Assembly: GCA_000309865.1 (NCBI GenBank)
Contig: AMGN01000015.1
Span: 1 to 21,955, forward strand
DNA: 21,955 nucleotides
Reading direction: 5' to 3'
DNA from: Methanobacterium sp. Maddingley MBC34
GTDB lineage: Archaea; Methanobacteriota; Methanobacteria; Methanobacteriales; Methanobacteriaceae
Below are positions 13,538 through 21,199 of the stretch, piece after piece; positions within the stretch are counted from its first letter, which is position 1; each line of letters starts with the position of its first letter. The notes below the pieces were generated by a model. The model had not been told where the DNA came from. It was given only the letters and a program-made list of their open reading frames with translations, and ran no database searches. A program made the position numbers and the translations under genes.

Positions 13538-14518
13538 CTATTTCCCCATTGCTCTCCATATCATCCGGGATACACTGTGTAAGATCAGTCCGGTGAAGGC
13601 AATGAAGGTTCCTAAAATAGTGATTAGCGCTGCCAGGGTGGTGGGGAATAATGTAGTCATCTGGCCCCCCAAATACTCGCCAAAGAATTTCAGACCCAGT
13701 AATATTCCTACTATCATTAGAATAAGTCCCGGAATGGTGAAATAGTATAATGGACGGTTGAATTCCATGTCCTGCAAGATTTGCACAAGCACACTCACTC
13801 CGTGGCTTAATGGATTCTTCTTATGGTGAGAATCTTCCCCATAAGTGGCGGATATTTCCACTTCTTGAATTCTCAAACCTGCCTTAGAAGCTTCAATGAG
13901 CATTTCACTTTCAATGGTGTAATCAGTACTGTGGAATCGGAATATTGGTATGGTATGACCGGCGAAGGCCCGGAAACCACTCTGGCTGTCAGTTACATCC
14001 ATTTTTCCACTGATGTTAGTGGCAGTGTCCAGCACATTCTGCCCCACACGTCGGTAAGCAGGGGTTTCCTTCCCATTACCGTTTAAGTAGCGACTACCAT
14101 TTACCACATCAGCCTCATCATTGAGTATAGGTTCTAAAAGTCGGGGTATTTCCTGGGGTTCGTGTTGGCCATCAGAGTCCAGGGTGACTATGATATCAGC
14201 ATCTTTAGCTGCCTTGAAACCAGTCTTGAGTGCTGCCCCCTTTCCCTGATTCTGGGGGTGGACCATCACTTTAGCTCCTGCTAACTTGGCTATCTCAGCA
14301 GTTCTGTCCTGGCTCCCATCATCCACAACGATAACCCGTAGTACATGTTGGCGTGTTCCCAGCACCACGCTGCCTATGGTTTTTTCTTCATTGTAAGCGG
14401 GTATGATGGCTGTGATTTTTATTAATACTCCTCCTAATGCCTTAGTAATCTTGTATTGTGATAACAATATATTTAATTCTTGTTTATATTCACTGACCTT
14501 AAATTGTGGCGTTAACAT
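13538..14518 (-). CDS. Family 2 glycosyltransferase, polyprenol-phosphate type
   Basis: Transfers a sugar from a nucleotide donor to a lipid carrier, probably for surface glycan or protein N-glycosylation. The GT-A fold shows IIPAYNEEKTIG at 39-50, VDDGS at 65-69 and the metal-binding DSD at 114-116 in TLDSDGQHEP, then GSRYLNG and SQSGFRAF. Two membrane segments near 258-278 and 292-315 anchor it. The start is odd. Comparison with the family puts the N-terminus at residue 33, where an excellent AGGAGGAGTATTA leads into ATA AAA (14422-14417), not ATG. The only upstream standard start is the ATG at 14518, which lacks a Shine-Dalgarno site but lies ~21 bases from a TATA-like box and could serve a leaderless transcript, adding a 32-residue extension. 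Both are possible. Confidence 0.9.
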   Translation of the reverse strand: MLTPQFKVSEYKQELNILLSQYKITKALGGVLIKITAIIPAYNEEKTIGSVVLGTRQHVLRVIVVDDGSQDRTAEIAKLAGAKVMVHPQNQGKGAALKTGFKAAKDADIIVTLDSDGQHEPQEIPRLLEPILNDEADVVNGSRYLNGNGKETPAYRRVGQNVLDTATNISGKMDVTDSQSGFRAFAGHTIPIFRFHSTDYTIESEMLIEASKAGLRIQEVEISATYGEDSHHKKNPLSHGVSVLVQILQDMEFNRPLYYFTIPGLILMIVGILLGLKFFGEYLGGQMTTLFPTTLAALITILGTFIAFTGLILHSVSRMIWRAMGK

Positions 14519-14946
14519 TATTATAAGTTATGATATTATATTTTAACAAGTTAAAAGTATATTTTATTATCCTCAACTTCTCTTAATATAATAATTAAAT
14601 CATTTTATCTATAAATCCTTATCTGCAAATACTAATAGATTTTAACTCAGTTTTTTATTTCTTTTTTTTATTTTAATCAATATGAGTGTTTAATTAGTTT
14701 AATGGGTTTGTTTCTAATTAGACATGTTGTTAGTTGTTGAAACTTATAAAACTTCTCATTTTTATTGCTAGAAACAGGATGTTCAATCTAATAATAGTTA
14801 CAGTTATATATCAATAGCAATAAAATCTTCATATCATTTTTTAAGGGATTGTTAATGAGAGTTCCAAGTTAAGTGGAAACTTTCTTGAAATCCATTATTC
14901 AACTAAAACTATTCAACATGTTAAATTCACAAGTAACTGAGGAGTA
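14519..14946. other. 428-base divergent spacer between the glycosyltransferase and CPBP genes
   Basis: No gene is supported. It is very AT-rich. It contains the TATA-like box for the minus-strand glycosyltransferase (14534-14544), a perfect 11-base inverted repeat TTTTATTGCTA (14760-14770) with TAGCAATAAAA (14815-14825) spaced by 44 bases, and a TATA-like GTTATATAT near 14803-14811 between those arms that could serve the CPBP gene with a leader of about 110 bases. Confidence 0.5.
14534..14544 (-). promoter_or_regulatory. TATA-like box of the glycosyltransferase gene
   Basis: On the minus strand it reads AAAATATAATA. Its centre lies about 21 bases from the ATG at 14518, so transcription would start at or very near that codon, consistent with a leaderless message, or with a ~90-base leader to the ATA at 14422. 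Confidence 0.35.
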
Positions 14947-15774
14947 ATGAACTTGAAGATCACCGAAATGGTTAATGAAAAACGTTTCCAGATGGGATTA
15001 CCCACCAATTATGTTATAACACTTATTATTTACCTTTTGGCCCTGATTGGAGCAGAACTCTTAACCACCTATGTAAATAAGACATGGGGATTAGCTGCAC
15101 ATACTATCATTCTTTTTGCACTTCTGGTGAATGCAGCCATGGTGGAATCAACTGATTTTTCCAACCTGCTCCGCAGCATGATGCCCATACCAATCATACG
15201 CATTGTGGGACTTTCCATACCCATGATGCAGATAAAACCACTCTACTGGTTCCCTATTGTTGCCATACCCCTTTTTGCAGCATCTGTAGCTATCATGCGC
15301 AGTCAGAATCTTTCCATGAAGGATGTGGGATTGGTTCTGGGGAATGTTAAAGTTCAACTTCTCATTGCCTCCACTGGACTATTCACCGGTATTATAGAGT
15401 TTTTCATCCTCAGACCGGATCCACTGATCTCCCAGTTCACTCCAATGCTTATTATTGGAGCTTTCTTTATACTCCTGATATCCACTGGTCTGGCAGAGGA
15501 ATTACTCTTCAGGGGTATCCTGCAAAACAATGTTACCAACCTGTTTGGAGCGGTATTCGGTCTTTTTTACACATCCCTGGTGTTCACCACCATGCACATA
15601 GGCTGGATCTACTTTGCGGATTTAGTCTTCGTGTTCTGTGTAGCGCTGTTCTATGGTGTCTGTCTTATTAAAACCAAATCCATCTTTGGTATAACCGTTG
15701 CCCACGGAATCTCCAATTCCATGCTTTTTTTGGTGATGCCCTTTGTGAATTTAGCTGCCTTTGGGATACATTAA
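14947..15774 (+). CDS. CPBP family intramembrane glutamic protease
   Basis: Membrane protease of the CAAX/bacteriocin-processing type (Rce1-like fold), cutting or processing membrane-bound substrates. The 275-residue protein is mostly hydrophobic with about eight membrane segments. The three CPBP motifs are present: EELLFRG with the catalytic E184-E185 and R189, the H217 of FTTMHIGW, and H253/N257 of GITVAHGISNS. The ATG at 14947 stands only two bases after GAGGAG (14939-14944), which is too close for normal initiation; the in-frame TTG at 14953 has better spacing (8 bases) and would start at MKITEMV, so the true start may be that TTG. The substrate is unknown. Directly after its stop lie remnants of a DUF11 adhesin-like gene. 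Confidence 0.9.
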   Translation: MNLKITEMVNEKRFQMGLPTNYVITLIIYLLALIGAELLTTYVNKTWGLAAHTIILFALLVNAAMVESTDFSNLLRSMMPIPIIRIVGLSIPMMQIKPLYWFPIVAIPLFAASVAIMRSQNLSMKDVGLVLGNVKVQLLIASTGLFTGIIEFFILRPDPLISQFTPMLIIGAFFILLISTGLAEELLFRGILQNNVTNLFGAVFGLFYTSLVFTTMHIGWIYFADLVFVFCVALFYGVCLIKTKSIFGITVAHGISNSMLFLVMPFVNLAAFGIH

Positions 15775-15782
15775 TAGGCAGG

Positions 15783-16134
15783 AATAATGCCACTCTGGAT
15801 AATGCCACTAATATTAAAATTAAAATTCTAATACCTGAAGGACTGGAATTTGTCAATGTCAGTGTCCCATCAGGGATACTGCTATTATGATGCAGCAACT
15901 AGAATACATTATCTTGGAATTTGAACGGTTAAGAAGCTCCTTAATATCCTGTAAGAGCATTGGAAAATGGTCAATACATCATAGGCCTATAATAATCAGT
16001 TGGAAAATGGTCAATACATAATAAGGCCTATAATAATCAATCTACCTCTTAAGGACAGGCGATATGTAAGTTCATTTTATATCAACAATGTATTCGATAT
16101 AGATAGATTTTTTTTGAAAATATATGATTTATGA
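15783..16134 (+). pseudogene. Remnant of a DUF11-type adhesin-like protein
   Basis: Three reading-frame pieces together resemble one DUF11 repeat of archaeal adhesin-like surface proteins. Frame 15783-15887 encodes NNATLDNATNIKIKILIPEG followed by LEFVNVSVPSG, the classic N-terminal half. A +1 shift gives YYDAATRIHYLGI (about 15883-15921), matching the YDAATxTxTWNLGT step; the first frame then offers NTLSWNLNG and VRALENGQYIIGL. After a 40-base duplication, the +1 frame again reads LENGQYIIRPIIINLPLKDR and on to a TGA at 16132-16134. Several stops and frameshifts make it non-functional. It has no start of its own and abuts the stop of the CPBP gene, so it is the interior or 3' part of a larger lost gene. 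The family match is from memory of the motif pattern. Confidence 0.5.
15960..16039. repeat. ~40-bp tandem duplication inside the pseudogene
   Basis: Copies 15960-15998 and 16000-16039 share TTGGAAAATGGTCAATACAT and GGCCTATAATAATCA, with one substitution and one inserted base. The period is 40, so the duplication itself shifts the reading frame. Confidence 0.92.
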
Positions 16135-16572
16135 ACTTAATTTCTTACTTAAATGACCTTATTTCAGGCTTTCAATCCAGTATGAAAAAGCAGGGTAAAC
16201 AGTTTCAAAACCACTTAAACTCTAAAAATTTTAGAATATGAAATTTTATATCTGAACATTCCCTAAAAAAAGAGTTTTTATTTTAATTGCCCCATCACTC
16301 CCTTGCCTATCACCTGATTTACTAAATTATGTTTGAAATCGATAGGCTATTTAAAAAAATAGAATCTTACCTTATTAAACTGGCAGGTTCGTTTACAAGT
16401 GTAAATATCCTGCTACTGATGATTAAGTATGATTCCAATGATAGGGGAATAATTTAAGATTTCCATTGAACCTTGCTGGGGCTGTCATTTGAATATGGAT
16501 CTTTAGGATCCAATTATAAAATATCAAATTATAAAATCTTTGGAAAATAAAAAATGGGAATCTACAAAGAGT

Positions 16573-17190
16573 CTAAAGGTAGTATGTTTTCTGAACACTC
16601 TTTGCAGTGGATCTTTGATTGTTAGGATAGTAAATGAAATCACTAACTCCAAGGATACGGAAACCATCTCGTTTTAAAGTATATGTACCTTCCCAATCAG
16701 TCATTACCCCATCAATAGTATAATTACCAGTAAATGTCTTGCCATCGTTCTGGAAGTAGGTAATGCCGGTCCATGCTGCACATGTCAGGTTCATATGCCC
16801 CTTGAAAGTGGTGTTGAACATGGCGCCCTTAACATCTTTGTTTAAGAGGGCGTAAATAGTTCCAGGGGTGACCTTGATCTCATCGATTCTCCCTGTACCT
16901 TTGAGTCCATCTGCAGTGTAGTCCAGGGGACTTTCAGATTTCTCTGCACCTGAAAGTTTTAAAAGAAAGTTGAAGTCCTTTCCTTTACCGTTGATCTTGT
17001 AAAACCCTCCTAAAGATGCTGAGTTGGGGTCTGAGATATTGGCGGGAGGTATCCATACTTTGGCGGTGTAGTTATATGGGATCTGGTCAAAAATATATCC
17101 GCTGATGGTTCCTTGTGTTATTTCAAGTGCAGCTATGGTGGAAAAGCTAACTAGTAGTACTACTACTAAGATTGTGATCTTCTGGTTCAT
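16573..17190 (-). CDS. Secreted or surface-attached protein, unknown
   Basis: A 205-residue protein with an N-terminal signal peptide: short positive start MNQK, hydrophobic ILVVVLLVSFSTIAA and a likely cut after about residue 21. The mature part looks beta-rich (GTISGYIFDQIPYNYTAKVW, GFYKINGKGKDF, GTGRIDEIKVTPGT, FTGNYTIDGVMTDWEGTYTL) and carries five N-x-S/T sequons, suiting an exported N-glycosylated protein. There is a single cysteine near the middle (LTCAA). No family was recognised. It follows the lipoprotein gene by 81 bases on the same strand and is probably its partner in one unit. Upstream there is no strong Shine-Dalgarno site (only TGATAA close to the ATG). Confidence 0.7.
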   Translation of the reverse strand: MNQKITILVVVLLVSFSTIAALEITQGTISGYIFDQIPYNYTAKVWIPPANISDPNSASLGGFYKINGKGKDFNFLLKLSGAEKSESPLDYTADGLKGTGRIDEIKVTPGTIYALLNKDVKGAMFNTTFKGHMNLTCAAWTGITYFQNDGKTFTGNYTIDGVMTDWEGTYTLKRDGFRILGVSDFIYYPNNQRSTAKSVQKTYYL

Positions 17191-17271
17191 TTTATCAAAT
17201 AGATATGTTTATTTGGAGACTAAAATTTCTGAAAATAAAAAGAAATTAAAATAAAAAAAAGTAGGTGGTTT

Positions 17272-17940
17272 TTAGACAATACTTGAAATCGCCCGGCACA
17301 GTTCAGGAGCTCTAGTGACAGTGATGGTCACTTTTCCATTTTCATCAACGAATATGAGTTCTTCTTCATATAGTGGTTCCTGTTCTGCAGTGTCGTAAGG
17401 AGTTATTTTCGCTAGTTCCTCTGGACTGAATGCCACGAAGATGGTAGTGTCATTGATTTTTGAATCGAGTAGATATATTGTCAGGGGATTGTAAGTCACA
17501 TTGGTTGTTTTGTCATCAGCGCCTGGTTTTAATGTGTTAGACCATCCCTGGAATGTTAAGTTAACATTTCCCTGTGAACCAACATTGGTGGTGTTGAAAA
17601 GTCCTTTCCAAGATTGGAATCTGATGGTTGTATTTGCAGGTAATTTTTCATTTCCATATCCCAGTAACTGTGAGAGATCAATGGTAGCATTTCCATTAGG
17701 CTTTACGTATACGTCGGAGTAAAATGTTGCATTAGTACCGTTTTTAAAGGTAACATTTCCCACTAATTCCACTTGTAACCAAGTATCATTATTATTATTG
17801 TATAATGCTACTTTGGTGCTTTTCTCGTTTATTGCATTAACATTGGTAGTATTATTGGAGTTATTGTTGGAACATCCGGATACAGCCACAACCACTATGA
17901 CTACTGCCAGGATTGCCAATAATCCTAAATTTTTTCTCAT
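17272..17940 (-). CDS. Predicted surface lipoprotein, heavily sequon-bearing
   Basis: A 222-residue lipoprotein: MRKN start, long hydrophobic stretch, then the lipobox V20-S-G-C23, followed by a Ser/Asn/Thr-rich linker (SNNNSNNTTN). About a dozen N-x-S/T sequons are spread over the next 150 residues (NDT, NVT, NGT, NAT, NTT, NLT and others), so dense N-glycosylation is likely outside the membrane. The body shows repeated beta strands of the type QVELVGNVTFKNGTNATFYSDVY; the end is acidic (PLYEEELIFVDENGKV) and closes with a cysteine segment ELCRAI. The start has AGGAGTGGT about 6 bases upstream. It lies 12 bases after the Thr-rich membrane protein gene and is surely cotranscribed with it. Function unknown. 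Confidence 0.8.
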   Translation of the reverse strand: MRKNLGLLAILAVVIVVVAVSGCSNNNSNNTTNVNAINEKSTKVALYNNNNDTWLQVELVGNVTFKNGTNATFYSDVYVKPNGNATIDLSQLLGYGNEKLPANTTIRFQSWKGLFNTTNVGSQGNVNLTFQGWSNTLKPGADDKTTNVTYNPLTIYLLDSKINDTTIFVAFSPEELAKITPYDTAEQEPLYEEELIFVDENGKVTITVTRAPELCRAISSIV

Positions 17941-17952
17941 TTTAGACCACTC

Positions 17953-18246
17953 CTAGATTATGGTAACAACTTTGTAGGTTACTACTGCACCGAATACGAA
18001 AAGTAATGGCAGTATAGCTACATTGGAGCTGTTAATAAAAGTGTTAATTTTACTATTTTTGTGGGCCTCGGAGCTTAAAATCTCCTTCAGGGCCAAAAAC
18101 GCGATAAGAGCCACCACAGCAATTAAACTGTAGCCTAAAATGTCCGCTGAAGTTACCGCAGTTGTTGCGGCAGTGGCAGCTGTTGCGGACGTGGCTGCAG
18201 TTGTGGTGGTTGTAGTAGTCGTGGTTGTGGTTACTGTTGATATCAT
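17953..18246 (-). CDS. Thr/Ala-rich two-pass membrane protein
   Basis: A 97-residue protein with three parts: a low-complexity head (MISTV, 11 consecutive Thr at 6-16, then Ala/Thr alternation to about 33), a first membrane helix at about 36-54 (ILGYSLIAVVALIAFLALKE), a charged loop (SSEAHKNSKIN) and a second helix at about 75-95. The Thr run uses all four ACN codons in mixed order, so it is kept by selection on the protein, not by recent codon slippage. If the head faces outward it could be O-glycosylated. First gene of a three-gene unit with the lipoprotein and secreted protein; AAGGT lies 8 bases before the start and a TATA box further up. Function unknown. Confidence 0.7.
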   Translation of the reverse strand: MISTVTTTTTTTTTTTAATSATAATAATTAVTSADILGYSLIAVVALIAFLALKEILSSEAHKNSKINTFINSSNVAILPLLFVFGAVVTYKVVTII

Positions 18247-18268
18247 GATTATACCTTCTTTTTATTCT

Positions 18269-18278
18269 AATATATATT
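18269..18278 (-). promoter_or_regulatory. TATA box of the Thr-rich protein/lipoprotein unit
   Basis: On the minus strand a purine-rich AAAGGAAAAAA (BRE-like) leads into AATATATATTA. It lies about 27 bases upstream of the ATG at 18246, so the leader would be very short, holding the AAGGT ribosome binding site at most. Confidence 0.45.
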
Positions 18279-18484
18279 TTTTTCCTTTTTAGGGCAATAT
18301 ACTGTCATAATCACAATTTTATAAGTCCATGTGGATGTACTACATGTTCTTTGTGATTAACATATACTGTTATTATTTTTTTTACCATAAATAAGCTTTA
18401 CTAAATAATTCTTTAGTGATTATGTTCACGAAAGGGTAATTTATTTTACCTTTAGTATAATGGTGCCTTTATTTAATTACAAAA

Positions 18485-18502
18485 GGGAATTTTAGAATCC
18501 CC
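18485..18502 (-). terminator. Hairpin after the DUF1616 gene
   Basis: On the minus strand GGGGATT and AATTCCC form a 7-base stem with one G-T pair and a 4-base loop, followed by TTTT. It lies 7-24 bases after the stop of the 814-residue gene. Confidence 0.4.
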
Positions 18503-18508
18503 TATTTT

Positions 18509-20953
18509 TTATCTCACATTCAGCCACAAGTGTAATGACCGATAAGCTGTCTCGTTGTCAGGTAATTTGTAGAGCAGGAACTCCAGCTTCTTCTGACCGG
18601 TGGATCCGGCGGTGAAAGTGTAGGGTATCTCCACCTTCTGTCCATTGGTTAAAGTCATTGTCTGGTTTTTAAGTATGGTACCATTAATCTTCACCACCAG
18701 AAGATAATCCGTGGTGGCGTACTCATGATTCACCACACCAATAATCATACTACCGTTCTGGCCGGTGGTGAGGTTGGTTGGATAGTTACTGGCTGTACCA
18801 TTTGGTCCTAAAATGTAGAACTCGGTGAATTTCTCACCCTGTTTAGGTTTGACGATGATGTAAACCGTGGTGGAAATGGCCAGGATTATAGTGATGATCA
18901 GAATGATGGATAATATCCTCTCTGTTTTTGACTCTCCCTTGAATGAACCTTTAATTCCTTTAACAAACTGACCGAAGGGCACAAAGAAGCGTTCTTCCTC
19001 TGCTAATTTTCTCCGTCTTAAAAAGGCGATTACACACATGGCCATGGTGAAGATGGTGAGACTGATTAGTATGGGATCCAGACGGATGCCCCATGGTGTG
19101 TAATTAAGTGCCAGGCCAATGAGGGGAGTTACTGCAATACTCAAACCAAAACTCAAAGCTGCCCGTTCAATACCATCCAGATCACCCCATTTGGGGAAAA
19201 GAGCTGTGATTAAAGAATAACCTGGAATGAATAAAACCAGCAAGATTCCCATGATGGTCCTGATGAAGGTTTTATTCAGTGGTGGTATAAGTACAAAGGC
19301 CACAGTGAGAAGGGTGATGGCTGCCACCAGGATGATGTCCATATAATAATTACGGGGCTTAAAAGATGGAGGTGTTTTTTTAATGTCACCATGAGCAATA
19401 ATTCCACTTTTATCTGTTGTCAGTGGTGTGCTAATGGATTGTAGTTTTTTGAGGGTCTCTTCCTTCTCCGTCTGGGAAGGAGTTAACTCTTCTGATTTAG
19501 CAGGTTCTTTTTCAGGAGTTTCTTCTGGTTTTTCAACTTCTTCTGTTCCTTGTGGTTCTTCAGTTTCCTCAGGTTCTTTCCATGGTTCAGGTTCTTCTTC
19601 ATGGTCTTGGAAAGTTTCTTCCTCTTCTTCAAAGACTTCCTCATGGTCTGGGGAAATCTCTTCCATATGGTCTGCTGGAACCTTTTCAGCACGGTCCTGT
19701 CCTGTGCGCCACTTCCTGAGGAATGCCCCTGCCACCATGATTATGGAGGCCACGAACATTATCTTCACTAGGTACTTGGGTACAGATGGTAGTAGGCCCA
19801 TGTTCCATGCCAGGAAAGATAAGATGAAGAGTATAACGGCAATAATTATGCTGGCCAGCATGAGATTCCTTGAACTTACCCTGGATTTATCTGGGAAGAT
19901 GATAGTTAGTCCAGTGTAACCTAAGATAAACAGGAGTAAAATAAAGAATACAATAGAGGTGGTGGTGGTTTTCAGGGGATTGAAATAAAGGAATAATAGT
20001 GAAATCCCACTTAAAAAGAGGATCATCACCAGATCCCAGTTTCTAAAACTAGACTTCTGGGGGGATGATTCCTCAGTCCAAACTGGTTTGTCCATCTCCG
20101 CCTCGTAATCAGTGGGGAATGTTTTCATTGGTTGTTCTACTCTAAGGGGAACACCTTTGGGTTGTTCAGGGGAGGGATGATCTTCCTCATCATGACCATA
20201 TTCATGGTCTTCTGGGACGTGTTTATCTTCACTAGGAGGGAGTTCATCTTCATCTAAATGATATTTATCCTTAATCCTCTCATACTGGAGTGGTTTTTCC
20301 TTTTTCAAATCCTGATATTTTTGAGGTTCTATTTCCCGTTCTTCTTCCTCAAGTTCTTCCTTTATTACTTCTTTTTCAGGTTCTTCATAGGTTTCTTTCC
20401 CTAAATCTTCATGATAGAATTCTTCTTCATCAGTATCCTCTTCGTAATATTCCTCTTCAATATATTCCTCATCACCTTCGTAGTGATCTTCATATTCATC
20501 TGATTTAGCCTCTGCTTTCTGCCTCATCAATGTTGCACGCTGGATGGATTCCTCCAATGTGAGCTGCGCATCTTTACGGAGAGGTTCCATTTTATCTTTT
20601 GACCCTCTCCGTCGGGTCATGGCCACCAGAGAGAACAGGATAGTCAGAATGAGGAGTATCTGATTGAGGGTCCCGGTGAAGGCACTCAATTTAAGACTGG
20701 TGAATATTAGTGGTAAAAACAGGATGAAAAAGACTCCCAAAACAAAGCCCAGACCTGCACGTATTGTCCATCTCATTTTCTCATCACTGGGCCAGATAGC
20801 AGTTATAAGTGCATATCCTGGTAGAATTAAGACTAAAATAGTTGGTAATAAGGATAAGGGATATCCTTTAAGCAGCTTCAGCCAGCTCATTAATAGAACT
20901 GCTCCACTGAGGATGATAATCAGTAAAAGGTCTTTCTGTGATGAGAGTTTCAT
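18509..20953 (-). CDS. DUF1616 multi-module membrane protein with acidic linkers
   Basis: An 814-residue membrane protein. The C-terminal part (about 538-814) is a full DUF1616 domain: four to five helices, GYSLITALFP at 578-587, then a helix near 680-700 and an extracellular beta domain with sequons (NGT, NLT, NGS). Two more membrane blocks repeat its first half: residues 8-115 with GYALITAIWP at 46-55 and residues 306-412 with GYTGLTIIFP at 345-354. They are joined by highly charged cytoplasmic linkers at about 120-300 and 420-500, rich in Glu, Asp, Lys, Pro and Tyr. Ordinary DUF1616 proteins are about 300-350 residues, so this is an expanded form. The function of the domain is unknown. No Shine-Dalgarno site precedes the ATG, but a TATA box lies at leaderless distance. 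Divergent from the HprK-like gene. Confidence 0.85.
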   Translation of the reverse strand: MKLSSQKDLLLIIILSGAVLLMSWLKLLKGYPLSLLPTILVLILPGYALITAIWPSDEKMRWTIRAGLGFVLGVFFILFLPLIFTSLKLSAFTGTLNQILLILTILFSLVAMTRRRGSKDKMEPLRKDAQLTLEESIQRATLMRQKAEAKSDEYEDHYEGDEEYIEEEYYEEDTDEEEFYHEDLGKETYEEPEKEVIKEELEEEEREIEPQKYQDLKKEKPLQYERIKDKYHLDEDELPPSEDKHVPEDHEYGHDEEDHPSPEQPKGVPLRVEQPMKTFPTDYEAEMDKPVWTEESSPQKSSFRNWDLVMILFLSGISLLFLYFNPLKTTTTSIVFFILLLFILGYTGLTIIFPDKSRVSSRNLMLASIIIAVILFILSFLAWNMGLLPSVPKYLVKIMFVASIIMVAGAFLRKWRTGQDRAEKVPADHMEEISPDHEEVFEEEEETFQDHEEEPEPWKEPEETEEPQGTEEVEKPEETPEKEPAKSEELTPSQTEKEETLKKLQSISTPLTTDKSGIIAHGDIKKTPPSFKPRNYYMDIILVAAITLLTVAFVLIPPLNKTFIRTIMGILLVLFIPGYSLITALFPKWGDLDGIERAALSFGLSIAVTPLIGLALNYTPWGIRLDPILISLTIFTMAMCVIAFLRRRKLAEEERFFVPFGQFVKGIKGSFKGESKTERILSIILIITIILAISTTVYIIVKPKQGEKFTEFYILGPNGTASNYPTNLTTGQNGSMIIGVVNHEYATTDYLLVVKINGTILKNQTMTLTNGQKVEIPYTFTAGSTGQKKLEFLLYKLPDNETAYRSLHLWLNVR

Positions 20954-20976
20954 AAACTGTTGTTAGGATGAAGAGG

Positions 20977-20985
20977 TATAAAATA
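20977..20985 (-). promoter_or_regulatory. TATA box of the DUF1616 gene, leaderless spacing
   Basis: TATTTTATA on the minus strand is centred about 28 bases upstream of the ATG at 20953. The intervening sequence has no ribosome binding site, so transcription probably starts at or within a few bases of the start codon. Confidence 0.45.
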
Positions 20986-21199
20986 CTTAGGGCGGATTGG
21001 AGGATTAACCTGATTTTAAGAAACAATAAATTTTTCTCTGATTATTAAAATCTACTTTCTTAAGTAAAAAATAGATTATTTCAGGACAGAGTTATAATAA
21101 ATTTCTTTTGACGGTATGAATATTAATAATATTAGATTGTAAGATATTTATCAGGACAACAAATAAATTTTATCTATTATCATTAGGAGAATATTAAAT

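Larger units (their letters stand above)
15775..16572. other. 798-base region without an intact gene
   Basis: The left part (15783-16134) carries decayed DUF11-type coding sequence, listed separately. The right part is AT-rich. It holds a palindrome TCTAAAA-A-TTTTAGA at 16221-16235, T-rich stretches, and an isolated 42-codon frame at 16329-16457 without ribosome binding site. No tRNA, C/D-box RNA or mobile element was recognised. Confidence 0.6.

Noticed and set aside
16221..16235. Palindrome TCTAAAA-A-TTTTAGA as a terminator or operator
   Set aside because: It is AT-only apart from one C/G pair, isolated from any gene, and expected by chance in such DNA.
16329..16457. Possible 42-codon small gene (ATG at 16329) in the spacer after the DUF11 remnant
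   Set aside because: No ribosome binding site, no recognised motif, and it lies in decayed DNA; a chance frame or a fragment of a lost gene is as likely.
16410..16460. C/D-box guide RNA (TGATGA near 16418)
   Set aside because: No D or D' CTGA boxes at suitable distance were found.
19428..19919. Long Ser-rich open frame on the plus strand opposite the DUF1616 gene
   Set aside because: It is the antisense reading of the Glu-rich linker (GAA/GAG codons read as TTC/CTC/TCT); it has no ribosome binding site and no family resemblance.
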